DNA of 64,000 nucleotides. It comes from an uncultured Spirochaetaceae bacterium. GTDB lineage: Bacteria; Spirochaetota; Spirochaetia; Sphaerochaetales; Sphaerochaetaceae. A program made the position numbers and the translations under genes. Below the pieces are notes generated by a model, which had not been told where the DNA came from, ran no database searches, and saw nothing but the letters and a program-made list of their open reading frames with translations. Positions 25,644 to 34,607 of this stretch are shown here, piece by piece; position 1 is the first letter of the stretch; each line of letters opens with the position of its first letter. The DNA lies in contig CALXLT010000042.1 of assembly GCA_944389275.1 (NCBI GenBank), positions 1 through 64,000 on the forward strand, in the 5' to 3' direction.

Positions 25644-26487
25644 TAATAGACTTATCATCAAGATAACCCATGATAACCTCCCGCAGATCAAAGATAGATA
25701 TCCTTTTCTTTATCTTGAGCGTGGACGGATTGAGATTGACGATAGCTCTGTCAAATGGATAGATTCGCAGAACTTCGTTGTCAGGCTACCGATAGCTACG
25801 ATTGGTACGATATTGTTAGGGCCTGGGACTTCGGTAACCCATGAGGCGATCAAGGTGATGTCCGCAGCAAATACAACTGTCTGCTGGGTTGGAGAGGATA
25901 GCTTGCTATTCTATGCAATAGGGCAGAGTCCGACATCTGACAGCAGGTTTATGAGACAGCAGATGTCCTTGGCTTCTTCTCCTGATACCAGAACACAGGT
26001 AGCCAGGCGGATGTTTGCTGAGCGTTTTCCTGATGATGATATATCAACAGCAAGCATTCACGATCTTATGGGTAAGGAAGGATTACGGGTACGGGCTTTA
26101 TATGAGGAAAAGGCTAGGGAATATGGCGTCGGATGGAAAGGCCGCAGGTATGTCCCCGGACAGTTCGAGCTTAGTGATATCACCAATAAGATCCTTACAG
26201 CAGCAAACACAGCTTTATATGCCTTGGTTCTTTCTGTTGTTTTCTCGATAGGTTTCTCTCCTTATATTGGATTTGTCCATACAGGAAGTCCTTTACCATT
26301 TGTATATGATATAGCGGATTTGTATAAGGCAGATCTTTGCATAGATTTCGCTTTCTCTATGACTGCAAGGTTCGCAGGGGATTATGATCGGAAAGCATTG
26401 CTTGACGAGTTCAGGAAAAGAGTATCTGAACATATGCTCTTGGAGCGTATGCCAGATGACATCAAAAGAATTATCGGAGGCCAATGA
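25636..26487 (+). CDS. cas1: CRISPR integrase Cas1e
   Basis: The 283-residue protein has the Cas1e N-terminal beta domain (DRYPFLYLERGRIE) and the helical catalytic domain with Glu in ALYEEKAREYG, His in GFVHTGSPLPFVYDIADLYK and Asp in the same motif, the metal-binding triad. With Cas2 it inserts new spacers at the leader ends of the arrays. The whole triad is intact, so adaptation should be functional. Confidence 0.96.
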   Translation: MPDNRLIIKITHDNLPQIKDRYPFLYLERGRIEIDDSSVKWIDSQNFVVRLPIATIGTILLGPGTSVTHEAIKVMSAANTTVCWVGEDSLLFYAIGQSPTSDSRFMRQQMSLASSPDTRTQVARRMFAERFPDDDISTASIHDLMGKEGLRVRALYEEKAREYGVGWKGRRYVPGQFELSDITNKILTAANTALYALVLSVVFSIGFSPYIGFVHTGSPLPFVYDIADLYKADLCIDFAFSMTARFAGDYDRKALLDEFRKRVSEHMLLERMPDDIKRIIGGQ

Positions 26488-26777
26488 TGATTGTCGTAAT
26501 GGCTGAAAGAATTCCACCTGCAGTCAGAGGCAGGATGAAGCTTTGGTTTATTGAGATAAAGCCAAATGTCTTTGTATCTGGCGTCAAGGATTCGGTTGCC
26601 AAGCAAGTTGTTGATTATCTTTACAATAGTTGTTCCGAAGAGTCAGGCTTATTGATAATGGAAAGCTCAAGGAAGGCTCCGTACTATAAAGTAATCAAAA
26701 AAGGGTTTTCCTTGGATTATATAGGCAACATCAATGGATTGCCGCTGGTTTTTGATAGAAATAGCGTAGGACAATAG
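26484..26777 (+). CDS. cas2: CRISPR adaptation protein Cas2e
   Basis: The 97-residue protein opens MIVVMAERIPPAVRGRMKLW, the typical Cas2e N-terminus, and overlaps cas1 by ATGA. It is the structural centre of the Cas1-Cas2 complex. It ends 44 bases before the first repeat of array 2, so much of the leader of that array must be short or lie inside this gene. Confidence 0.95.
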   Translation: MMIVVMAERIPPAVRGRMKLWFIEIKPNVFVSGVKDSVAKQVVDYLYNSCSEESGLLIMESSRKAPYYKVIKKGFSLDYIGNINGLPLVFDRNSVGQ

Positions 26778-26821
26778 TGTAATATACAGTTATAGTTGAT
26801 TAAACAGCACTATATGTCGCT
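26778..26821 (+). promoter_or_regulatory. Short leader of CRISPR array 2
   Basis: The 44 AT-rich bases between cas2 and the first repeat end in ATGTCGCT (26814-26821), as before array 1. Leader-specific signals for Cas1-Cas2 should lie here and perhaps in the end of cas2. Confidence 0.6.
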
Positions 26822-29289
26822 GTTTTCTCCACGCATGTGGAGATGTTTCTATGCCCCGGTTCCAGCATTGCGTCGGCATCATGTTTTCTCCACGCATGTG
26901 GAGATGTTTCTACTTTGCATGTGGTGAGTATGGAGATAAGACTGTTTTCTCCACGCATGTGGAGATGTTTCCTCCCCAGGATGATACTCTTGAAGATGGT
27001 ACTAGTTTTCTCCACGCATGTGGAGATGTTTCCGGTCTTCCAGAAGAAGCCGGAGGACGTGGACGGTTTTCTCCACGCATGTGGAGATGTTTCTTTATAG
27101 ACGGCTATCAGCGCCGAGGCTTCCTGGTTTTCTCCACGCATGTGGAGATGTTTCTCCCAAGGGAGTTACTGTTACGCCCCAGGGTGAGTTTTCTCCACGC
27201 ATGTGGAGATGTTTCTGAGCGTCGGCTTTCTAAAGAAGCTGCTTATTTGTTTTCTCCACGCATGTGGAGATGTTTCCGAAACGCCCAGAAGCTCGAGGGA
27301 ATCTATAAGGTTTTCTCCACGCATGTGGAGATGTTTCCGATTCAACGGTGCTTTTTCAATTTTGACACTTGTTTTCTCCACGCATGTGGAGATGTTTCCG
27401 ACGAAGCAGCAGGCAGCGAAGGAAACGAAGGGTTTTCTCCACGCATGTGGAGATGTTTCTTTGATTTTATATTTTTTCGTTGCGTTTATACTGTTTTCTC
27501 CACGCATGTGGAGATGTTTCCCAAAATCATAAAACTGAGCATCATTATAGTCCGTTTTCTCCACGCATGTGGAGATGTTTCTATCTTCTTAGACAATGGA
27601 TGAGCCTTGCATATGTTTTCTCCACGCATGTGGAGATGTTTCTATCTCATCCTTATGCTCCTTCCATTCGGGGTCGTTTTCTCCACGCATGTGGAGATGT
27701 TTCTGCAATGGGCTGAGAATAAATCCAGAGGGCAGTGTTTTCTCCACGCATGTGGAGATGTTTCTCCAAGTTGTCACGGAGATGCCCAGCTACTCTAGTT
27801 TTCTCCACGCATGTGGAGATGTTTCTATCATCTTATTTTCTTTCGGTGTTCTGATGATGTTTTCTCCACGCATGTGGAGATGTTTCTACTTTCGGTTTCT
27901 GAGGTGATCTATGAGGTTCGTTTTCTCCACGCATGTGGAGATGTTTCCGCCTTACATTCGTAGAAGGACGCTGACTAAAAGTTTTCTCCACGCATGTGGA
28001 GATGTTTCTATCATCTTATTTTCTTTCGGTGTTCTGATGATGTTTTCTCCACGCATGTGGAGATGTTTCTATGGCTAATCGTCAGCAGGCTCTTTCTGAG
28101 GAGTTTTCTCCACGCATGTGGAGATGTTTCCTCAGACCTTGATCATGATTCTTCTTGTGTCTTGTTTTCTCCACGCATGTGGAGATGTTTCTTGGCAATC
28201 GCGCTGTTAAGTGCTATGACCGCAGTTTTCTCCACGCATGTGGAGATGTTTCTTGGCATATGTCTCGGTCACGCTGTGGTTCTCGGTTTTCTCCACGCAT
28301 GTGGAGATGTTTCTCGACATCCTTCTTCAGGACTACCGATGCACCCGTTTTCTCCACGCATGTGGAGATGTTTCTCCATGTGCCATTGGCTTCCCTGAAG
28401 GTGTAGTGTTTTCTCCACGCATGTGGAGATGTTTCTGTGGATCGTTCCTTCCTTTCTTATGATGGCGAGTTTTCTCCACGCATGTGGAGATGTTTCCTGG
28501 GAAAAGGATTATTTCACTTCTGGACTTCCGTTTTCTCCACGCATGTGGAGATGTTTCTTGCAATGGCCTTGCCTACGCCTAGGATATGAGGTTTTCTCCA
28601 CGCATGTGGAGATGTTTCTTGACACTGCCACTTTACCCATGTAGTCATACGGTTTTCTCCACGCATGTGGAGATGTTTCTGGGATCACTGCCGCCTGTCC
28701 GAAAGCCGGGGAGTTTTCTCCACGCATGTGGAGATGTTTCTGGGCGCTAGATGCGATACCTCAAAAGGCTGGCGTTTTCTCCACGCATGTGGAGATGTTT
28801 CTAAGATGATATTTTTCAGTTCATACCAACGGGCGTTTTCTCCACGCATGTGGAGATGTTTCCAAGCAATGATAGTGGGGCCGATTGAACTTATCGTTTT
28901 CTCCACGCATGTGGAGATGTTTCTGTCCCGTTTTGAGTTGCGCTCGTCCTTGGTATGTTTTCTCCACGCATGTGGAGATGTTTCTTACGAAAACCTCTAT
29001 TAATCGAATAAGTATAAGTTTTCTCCACGCATGTGGAGATGTTTCTTTGATTGGCTTGTCGTCATATATGATATGAACGTTTTCTCCACGCATGTGGAGA
29101 TGTTTCTGCTATGCTGGCATCTGATAAGCCTTCCTCATCGTTTTCTCCACGCATGTGGAGATGTTTCCAAGAAGAGAAGAGTAAGCAGAGTAAGAAGAGC
29201 GTTTTCTCCACGCATGTGGAGATGTTTCTAACATGCAGCCGTACTTGAGCTTGTATATGTGGTTTTCTCCAAGCATGAGGAGGGATTAT
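26822..29289 (+). CRISPR. CRISPR array 2, type I-E (41 repeats, 40 spacers)
   Basis: The 28-base repeat (GTTTTCTCC-ACGCATGTGG-AGATGTTTC) recurs at an exact period of 61; (29262-26822)/61 is 40. The last repeat (29262-29289) is degenerate, placing the leader on the left. The repeat differs from array 1 at two central positions (GC instead of AT). Spacers 17 (27826-27858) and 20 (28009-28041) are identical. All spacers begin with T or C. A deep array with intact adaptation genes suggests recent activity. Confidence 0.98.
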
Positions 29290-29459
29290 GATTAAAACTG
29301 AGAGGGTGTGTTTTGGTTTTGGTATCTTATGTGATTGTACGATGTATTTAGTTAAAGAGAATCTTTTTTAAAGATGTCTGTACAATATTGGTGAAAAGAC
29401 ATGATGCACTTAGTCATAGCTTATTGAGATTCATGCCCCATGGGGGTTATAGTGATGGC

Positions 29460-31679
29460 ATGAAGAAAAGACTTATCACTTCGGCTTTGCCGTATGTCAA
29501 CAACATACCTCATCTGGGAAATCTCACGCAGGTCCTGTCCGCGGATGTCTTCGCGCGCTTCTGCCGCAGCCGTGGCTATGAGACCATGTATGTGTGCGGG
29601 ACAGATGAGTATGGTACCGCAAGCGAGACCAGGGCTCTTCAGGAAGGGGTCACTCCTCGTGAGCTCTGCGATCATTACCATGAGATACATAAGGCCATCT
29701 ACCGCTGGTTCGATATAGATTTCGATTACTTCGGGCGCACATCAACGCCTCTCCAGACGGAGATCGTCCAGGCTATCTTCAAGGCCTGCGATGACAATGG
29801 CTATATAACGGAGAAGGAATCGGAGCAGCTTTACTGCCCTGAGTGCGGACGCTTCCTTGCGGACCGCTTCGTGAAGGGCACATGCCCGCACTGCGGAAAC
29901 GAGGACGCGAGGGGAGACCAGTGCGAGAAGTGCGGCACGCTCCTCGATCCCACGGAGCTTATCGATCCTAAGTGCTCCGTATGCGGCGCAACTCCGATCG
30001 TCAAGAAGACGAAGAACCTCTATATTGATCTTCCGAAGCTCCTTCCTCAGCTCCAGGCATGGATGGACAAGGCCTCGGTCGAGGGTTTCTGGGCCAGGAA
30101 CGCGGTGCAGACCACGATGTCATGGATTAGGGATGGGCTTCAGGAGAGGTGCATAACCCGTGACCTCAAGTGGGGCATCCCTGTGAATAAGCCAGGATAT
30201 GAGGACAAGGTCTTCTATGTCTGGTTCGACGCTCCTATCGGATACATCTCGATCACGGCCAACAAGACGAAGGACTGGGAGTACTGGTGGAGGGATCCCG
30301 AGAACACGGAGCTCTTCCAGTTCATAGGAAAGGATAATATCCCATTCCATACTGTTGTCTTCCCGGCAACGCTCCTTGGCACCAAGGAGAAGTGGACGAT
30401 GCTCTACCACATGTCCTCGACCGAATACCTTAACTATGAGGGCGGCAAGTTCTCGAAGTCCAAGGGCATCGGAATATTCGGCAATGATGTCGAGGAGACC
30501 GGTATCCCCGCGGATGTCTGGCGCTTCTACATGTTCTACAACAGGCCCGAGAAGAGCGACTTCACATTCACCTGGCTCGATTTCCAGGAGAAGGTCAACA
30601 AGGAGCTTATCGGGAATCTCTCGAACCTCGTGAACAGGACGCTTACGTTCGTCAAGCGCTTCTATGATGGCAGGATCGAGGGCGCGGGCTTCGATGAGGA
30701 GCTCCTTGCCGAGATCAGGAAGAGGGAGGAGGAGATCACGGCCTCTCTCGAGAAGGCTGATGAGAAGGATGCGCTCCGCGCGATCTTTGAGCTTTCGGAT
30801 GTCGGCAACAAGGCATTCCAGGAGGGCGAGCCTTGGAAGGCGAGGAAGGAGGATCCGGAGAAGGCGGAAAGGCTCCTTGCCACGCTGATGTACCTTATCA
30901 GGGACCTGGGCGTTATGGTCACACCGTATATGCCTTCCACAGGACGGAAGATCCTTTCGTTCATCGGCTCGGAGAGCGCCACGTGGAATGATATCGGGAA
31001 GACCGACGTCACGCTCGAGGTCGGTTCTGTCGAGCTTCTTTTCGAGAAGCTTGAGGATGAGAGGATAAAGAGCCTCAAGGAGAAGTACTCCGGATCCCAG
31101 CAGGAAAGGGAGGAGCGCAAGGCCGAAGAGGGCAATGGAGAGATGAAGATGGAAGATAATGCAGAGAAGAAAGAGACGCTTGCGGAGGAATTCTCCCGCC
31201 GCGTCATACTGAAGGTTTCGAAGATCGTCGATGTCGAGAAGCATCCTAATGGCGATAAGCTCTATATACTCAAGCTTGACTGCGGCGAGGCCGAGCCAAG
31301 GCAGATCGTTTCCTCTATCGTGCCGTACTACACGATAGACGAGCTCATGGGAAGGAACATCGTGCTTGTGTCCAACCTCAAGCCAGCTAACTTCCGTGGG
31401 GTCAAGAGCTTTGGGATGCTCCTTGCCGCGTCCGCTCCGGATGATGAGACCCACTCCACATGCGAGCTTATCTGGGCCGATGACATCGCTCCGGGAACGG
31501 TTCTCAAGTATGAGGGAGAAAGCGAGGTGGAGAAGGTCACGACATATATCAAGCCGGATCACTTCTTCGCACTTCCGATGAAGACAATCGATGGCTATGT
31601 GACCATCGAGGGAAAGAAGCTTGGTGCGGACGGGCATTTCCTCCGCGTCGAGAAGTATGTCAACGGGAATGTAGGCTGA
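29460..31679 (+). CDS. metG: Methionyl-tRNA synthetase with C-terminal tRNA-binding domain
   Basis: The 739-residue enzyme charges tRNA-Met. The ATG at 29460 gives the usual start MKKRLITSALPYVNN. The HIGH signature is HLGN, the zinc knuckle is CPECGRF...CPHCGNE...CEKCG, and the KMSKS-type motif is FSKSKG near residue 330. A helical anticodon-binding domain follows, then a charged linker and a Trbp111/EMAP-like domain (VSKIVDVEKHPNGDKLYIL), as in dimeric bacterial MetRS. No clear Shine-Dalgarno is visible. The gene follows CRISPR array 2 after a 170-base AT-rich gap. Confidence 0.96.
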   Translation: MKKRLITSALPYVNNIPHLGNLTQVLSADVFARFCRSRGYETMYVCGTDEYGTASETRALQEGVTPRELCDHYHEIHKAIYRWFDIDFDYFGRTSTPLQTEIVQAIFKACDDNGYITEKESEQLYCPECGRFLADRFVKGTCPHCGNEDARGDQCEKCGTLLDPTELIDPKCSVCGATPIVKKTKNLYIDLPKLLPQLQAWMDKASVEGFWARNAVQTTMSWIRDGLQERCITRDLKWGIPVNKPGYEDKVFYVWFDAPIGYISITANKTKDWEYWWRDPENTELFQFIGKDNIPFHTVVFPATLLGTKEKWTMLYHMSSTEYLNYEGGKFSKSKGIGIFGNDVEETGIPADVWRFYMFYNRPEKSDFTFTWLDFQEKVNKELIGNLSNLVNRTLTFVKRFYDGRIEGAGFDEELLAEIRKREEEITASLEKADEKDALRAIFELSDVGNKAFQEGEPWKARKEDPEKAERLLATLMYLIRDLGVMVTPYMPSTGRKILSFIGSESATWNDIGKTDVTLEVGSVELLFEKLEDERIKSLKEKYSGSQQEREERKAEEGNGEMKMEDNAEKKETLAEEFSRRVILKVSKIVDVEKHPNGDKLYILKLDCGEAEPRQIVSSIVPYYTIDELMGRNIVLVSNLKPANFRGVKSFGMLLAASAPDDETHSTCELIWADDIAPGTVLKYEGESEVEKVTTYIKPDHFFALPMKTIDGYVTIEGKKLGADGHFLRVEKYVNGNVG

Positions 31680-31933
31680 TGGATAAGGAAACGCTCCACA
31701 TAAGGCTCAAGAAGGCAGCCGGCCAGGTCATGGCTGTCGACAGAATGCTTGAGGAGGGCCGGGACACCGCCTCCCTCCTCGTGCAGCTCAACGCAGCGAA
31801 CTCCGCGCTGATGAAGGTAGGGGAGATGATCCTCGAGGAATCGGTGAAGGAAAGGCTGGAGAAGCTTGCTGCTACGGATGAGGACAAGGAGAAGACGGTC
31901 ACCGAGATCAGACGTCTTTTCTCGATGAGCTAG
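31679..31933 (+). CDS. CsoR/RcnR-family protein lacking metal-ligand cysteines
   Basis: The 84-residue all-helical protein fits the CsoR/DUF156 fold: LKKAAGQVMAVDRMLEEGRD then LVQLNAANSALMKVGEMILEE. Copper or nickel sensors of this family carry conserved Cys and His at the start of helix 2 and on its later turns. Here the sites read RDTASLLVQL and EESVKERL, with no Cys or His, so metal sensing is unlikely. It overlaps metG (TGATG), so it is co-translated. It may be a DNA-binding protein responding to something else. Confidence 0.7.
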   Translation: MDKETLHIRLKKAAGQVMAVDRMLEEGRDTASLLVQLNAANSALMKVGEMILEESVKERLEKLAATDEDKEKTVTEIRRLFSMS

Positions 31934-33212
31934 GATCCTTGATCCTCTCCGCTATCGTCCTGAACTCCCTTCCGCGCTCGAACTCGTTTGCAAAGTGCTC
32001 ATCGGCGTAAGCCCCGGGAGAGAGCAGGACGATCTCTGACGTGTTCTTCACGCCGCGCCGCTCCATTATAGTGCCGATCGCGGCGTCGACCGCGTCCTCC
32101 ATCCTGTCAAATGGCCCGTTGTATCTTATGCCTTCTCTCCTGAGGAGGGTTAGAAGCTTATCGGTAAGGGATCCCGAAAGCAGTGTCACGGATACGGCAT
32201 CCTCTATCGCGTCCATGAACATCGAGGGATCAGTGGGTCCATGATCGGTTCCTCCAAGTATGAGGTTCACGGGAGTTCCCCTCATGCCGCGCATCGAGAA
32301 TGCCACTGAAAGGGGAAGCACCGATGCAGAGTCGTTTATGAACGATATGCCGTCATGCACGCACACAAGCTCAAGCCTGTTAGGTATTCCCCTGTAGCTC
32401 AGGAAGGCCCTGAGCGCATCGCGCTTCCTGAAGCCCATGGCGCATACGCACTCCCACGCGAGCTCCATCCCGCTTCTGTATCTATATGGATTGAAGATAG
32501 ACGGGAACGTTCGGACCTTTGTCTTCGGCACAAGGCCGGCGAAGACAAGCCTGTCCTTGAGTGTGCGCGGTATGATGACCTTGCGCGCCCAAGGCCCGAA
32601 GAGGAGCGCTCCCTCCGCGTTGAAGTCACTGGGGGAGGATGGCATCTTCAGCTCATCGGTCACGCCTATTATATCTATCCTTGGCCATTTGTAGTTCAGC
32701 GATTCCGCGGTGTCCCTTATCTGCCAGTGCGAGAGCTCTAGTATCAGGACATCATACATCATGTTGTCGTTCTCAAGCTCTGAGAGGATGTGGAACGCCG
32801 AGTAACCGATGCCCTCGGAGAACGCGGCCTTCATCCCCAGCTGCGACAGCGCGCTTGAAAGGGCAGAGGCGGTGCTTGTCTTACCCTTGTCTCCTGCGAT
32901 CAGTATCTTCTGTATGTTCTCTGTCCTAGGGTTCTCCAAAAGCGCCGCGATATCATTGGTGGTGCGCTTGGCACGTGTCTTGATCGCATATGGTATAGGG
33001 ATGCCCGGGAGCTTCACAACCAGGTCCGCGTCCTTGGCTGCCTCAAGCGCCTCGCTTTTCGAGACAATGACAGCCCCCATCCTCTTCAGGTTCTCCGGAA
33101 GGTTCTTCCCAGAGCTCTCCATTATGAGGACTTCATTCCCTAGCTTAAGATAATACTCGGCAGCTTCAGCTCCACCTCCTGAAGAGCCAAGTCCAAGGAT
33201 AAGGACGCGCAT
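31908..33212 (-). CDS. murD: UDP-N-acetylmuramoyl-L-alanine-D-glutamate ligase (divergent)
   Basis: The 434-residue protein (ATG at 33212, MRVLILGLGSSGGG) has the Mur-ligase layout: N-terminal Rossmann domain, central ATPase domain and C-terminal domain with ILGGTDHG and LLSPGAYADEHFANEFERGREF, diagnostic of MurD. The P-loop reads AGDKGKTS rather than the usual GTNGKTT, and SHWQI replaces the usual SSFQL. It adds D-Glu to the muropeptide precursor in the cytoplasm. The 3' end overlaps the CsoR-like gene by 26 bases, convergent. Divergence in the P-loop is unusual but keeps GxxGKT/S. Confidence 0.85.
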   Translation of the reverse strand: MRVLILGLGSSGGGAEAAEYYLKLGNEVLIMESSGKNLPENLKRMGAVIVSKSEALEAAKDADLVVKLPGIPIPYAIKTRAKRTTNDIAALLENPRTENIQKILIAGDKGKTSTASALSSALSQLGMKAAFSEGIGYSAFHILSELENDNMMYDVLILELSHWQIRDTAESLNYKWPRIDIIGVTDELKMPSSPSDFNAEGALLFGPWARKVIIPRTLKDRLVFAGLVPKTKVRTFPSIFNPYRYRSGMELAWECVCAMGFRKRDALRAFLSYRGIPNRLELVCVHDGISFINDSASVLPLSVAFSMRGMRGTPVNLILGGTDHGPTDPSMFMDAIEDAVSVTLLSGSLTDKLLTLLRREGIRYNGPFDRMEDAVDAAIGTIMERRGVKNTSEIVLLSPGAYADEHFANEFERGREFRTIAERIKDPSSSRKDV

Positions 33213-33370
33213 GTAGAAAGTATAGCTGGTAAAAGGCACTGGCGAAAGTGGGAGGGGGTGGTGAGTTTTAGCTATCAATATAGTTTTTCGCACTACTTGA
33301 CGCTAAAAATCCAATTGCGCATAATAAACCGGTAATTACAAAAATCCCCATTGGGGAGAGGAGCAATATT

Positions 33371-33460
33371 GTGCCTTGTGGTAGAAAAAGAAAGAAGCAT
33401 AAGATAGCAACTCACAAGAGGAAGAAAAGGCTTAGAATGAACAGACACAAGAAGAAGTAA
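33371..33460 (+). CDS. Very small basic ribosome-associated protein, COX24/AURKAIP1-like
   Basis: This 29-residue ORF starts at GTG after GGAGAGGAGC and is almost entirely Lys, Arg and His (KRKKHKIATHKRKKRLRMNR). The pattern matches the C-terminal COX24/AURKAIP1 domain also found as tiny stand-alone proteins in several bacterial phyla, where it is thought to bind the ribosome. An intrinsic terminator follows 17 bases after the stop, so it is a single-gene unit. It is easily missed by gene finders. Confidence 0.75.
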   Translation: MPCGRKRKKHKIATHKRKKRLRMNRHKKK

Positions 33461-33476
33461 GCCCTTCTTGCTATCA

Positions 33477-33500
33477 AAGCCACCGAGCGATCGGTGGCTT
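33477..33500 (+). terminator. Intrinsic terminator after small basic protein
   Basis: AAGCCACCGA pairs with TCGGTGGCTT (10 bp, GCGA tetraloop) and is followed by GTCTTATAAA, a weak T-tract. Confidence 0.75.
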
Positions 33501-33520
33501 GTCTTATAAAGGGAGGATAA

Positions 33521-33871
33521 ATGAAGATCGATAAGCTGCCGGCAGTCATCAATGCCGAGAACGCGGATGGATCGGTGAAGGCCGTGCTGAGGATAGGCGA
33601 GGAAGACGGAAAGGGCATCTATATGTTCACGGTCCGTACCGGGCGCCTTATAAGGATGAGGGACTGGAGAGAGGATAACGCTGTCTCCCTGCTTCTTGAT
33701 GGCAAATGGGAGAGCTTCACCGCCTCAGGCCTTTCCACTCGTGATGATGCAAGGCTTTCTGTTGAGATACTCGAGAACTGCAACAAGGGATCGAGATACA
33801 GGATAAGGATAGAGATACCAGGAAGCGTCCCGTCCTCGATAGAGGCGAAGGCTGAGGGGATCAGCTTCTAG
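33521..33871 (+). CDS. Hypothetical protein, 116 aa
   Basis: AAGGGAGGA lies before the ATG. The product is soluble, mixed alpha/beta and charged (AVLRIGEEDGKGIYMFTVRTG), with no signal peptide or known motif. Its end overlaps the convergent tcdA by 11 bases. The family is not recognised; it is supported by its ribosome-binding site and normal codon usage. Confidence 0.65.
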   Translation: MKIDKLPAVINAENADGSVKAVLRIGEEDGKGIYMFTVRTGRLIRMRDWREDNAVSLLLDGKWESFTASGLSTRDDARLSVEILENCNKGSRYRIRIEIPGSVPSSIEAKAEGISF

Positions 33872-34607
33872 GCTTTCCCTCCTTCTCTCCGCGGAGCGTT
33901 CCCTCCGGAAGGAGACGCCTGAGAGCGAGTTCCGCCATCCTGATGCCGAATACAGCCGTCACGGTCGGAAGGGAGCCAAGGACACGCTCTCCGCTCTCAT
34001 CTTCGCCCGCTGCCCCCGGCCTGAGCTTCTCAGGCGAGAAGACAGCCTCTATGCCTCTTCCGACACCTCTCTTGCGGAGCCTTGAGCGCACCTCGCGCGC
34101 AAGCGGGCAGCCATAGGTGTCGAGGATATCCGCGCTCTGGACAAGGGAAGAGTCCCGCCTGAGAGCCGCCCCCATGCTGCTGATGATGGGGATTCCCCTT
34201 CTGTATGCTCCTTCAAGGAGCGCGACTTTTGCTGAGAGCGAGTCTATGCAGTCCAGGAGAATATCAGAGGCGCAGAGCACTTCATCGAGGTTCTCCTCTG
34301 AGATATAGAGAGGAAGCGTCTCTATCGCGCAGTCCGGGTTTATATCCTTGACCCGGAGCGCCGCCGCGTCTGTCTTGAGCATGCCGAGAGTCGAATGGAG
34401 CGCGAGGATCTGGCGGTTTATGTTCGAGATCTCTATCCTGTCGAAATCAACGACGCGGATATGCCCGATCCCGCACCTCGTGATCGTCTCGAGCGCGTGG
34501 CCTCCCACGGCCCCTATGCCGCAGACCGTGACGCTCTTTCCAGCGAGTGCCTTCACATTGCCGCTCCCGATGAGCCTTTCAAGCCTCATGAACTGTCCGC
34601 CTAGCAT
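33861..34607 (-). CDS. tcdA: tRNA threonylcarbamoyladenosine dehydratase (TcdA-like)
   Basis: The 248-residue protein has the E1-like ThiF/MoeB fold: nucleotide loop CGIGAVGGHALE, VVDFDRIEISNINRQ, and the aspartate of LDCIDSLSAKV. TcdA-type enzymes cyclise t6A to ct6A in ANN-decoding tRNAs. Members of this group have about 250-270 residues and no rhodanese or C-terminal sulphur-carrier part, as here. GGGAGG precedes the ATG, which overlaps the stop of the upstream TatD-family gene. Confidence 0.82.
   Translation of the reverse strand: MLGGQFMRLERLIGSGNVKALAGKSVTVCGIGAVGGHALETITRCGIGHIRVVDFDRIEISNINRQILALHSTLGMLKTDAAALRVKDINPDCAIETLPLYISEENLDEVLCASDILLDCIDSLSAKVALLEGAYRRGIPIISSMGAALRRDSSLVQSADILDTYGCPLAREVRSRLRKRGVGRGIEAVFSPEKLRPGAAGEDESGERVLGSLPTVTAVFGIRMAELALRRLLPEGTLRGEKEGKPRS

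Noticed and set aside
26851-29231. Many open frames on both strands across CRISPR array 2
   Set aside because: Same cause; they consist of the translated repeat and random spacer sequence.
18220-29261. Self-targeting of the prophage by CRISPR spacers
   Set aside because: Scanning spacers by eye against the prophage part gave no match, but this was not exhaustive and was not claimed either way.
30120-31637. 505-codon frame antisense to metG
   Set aside because: Shadow of a GC-rich, codon-biased gene; metG motifs are certain.
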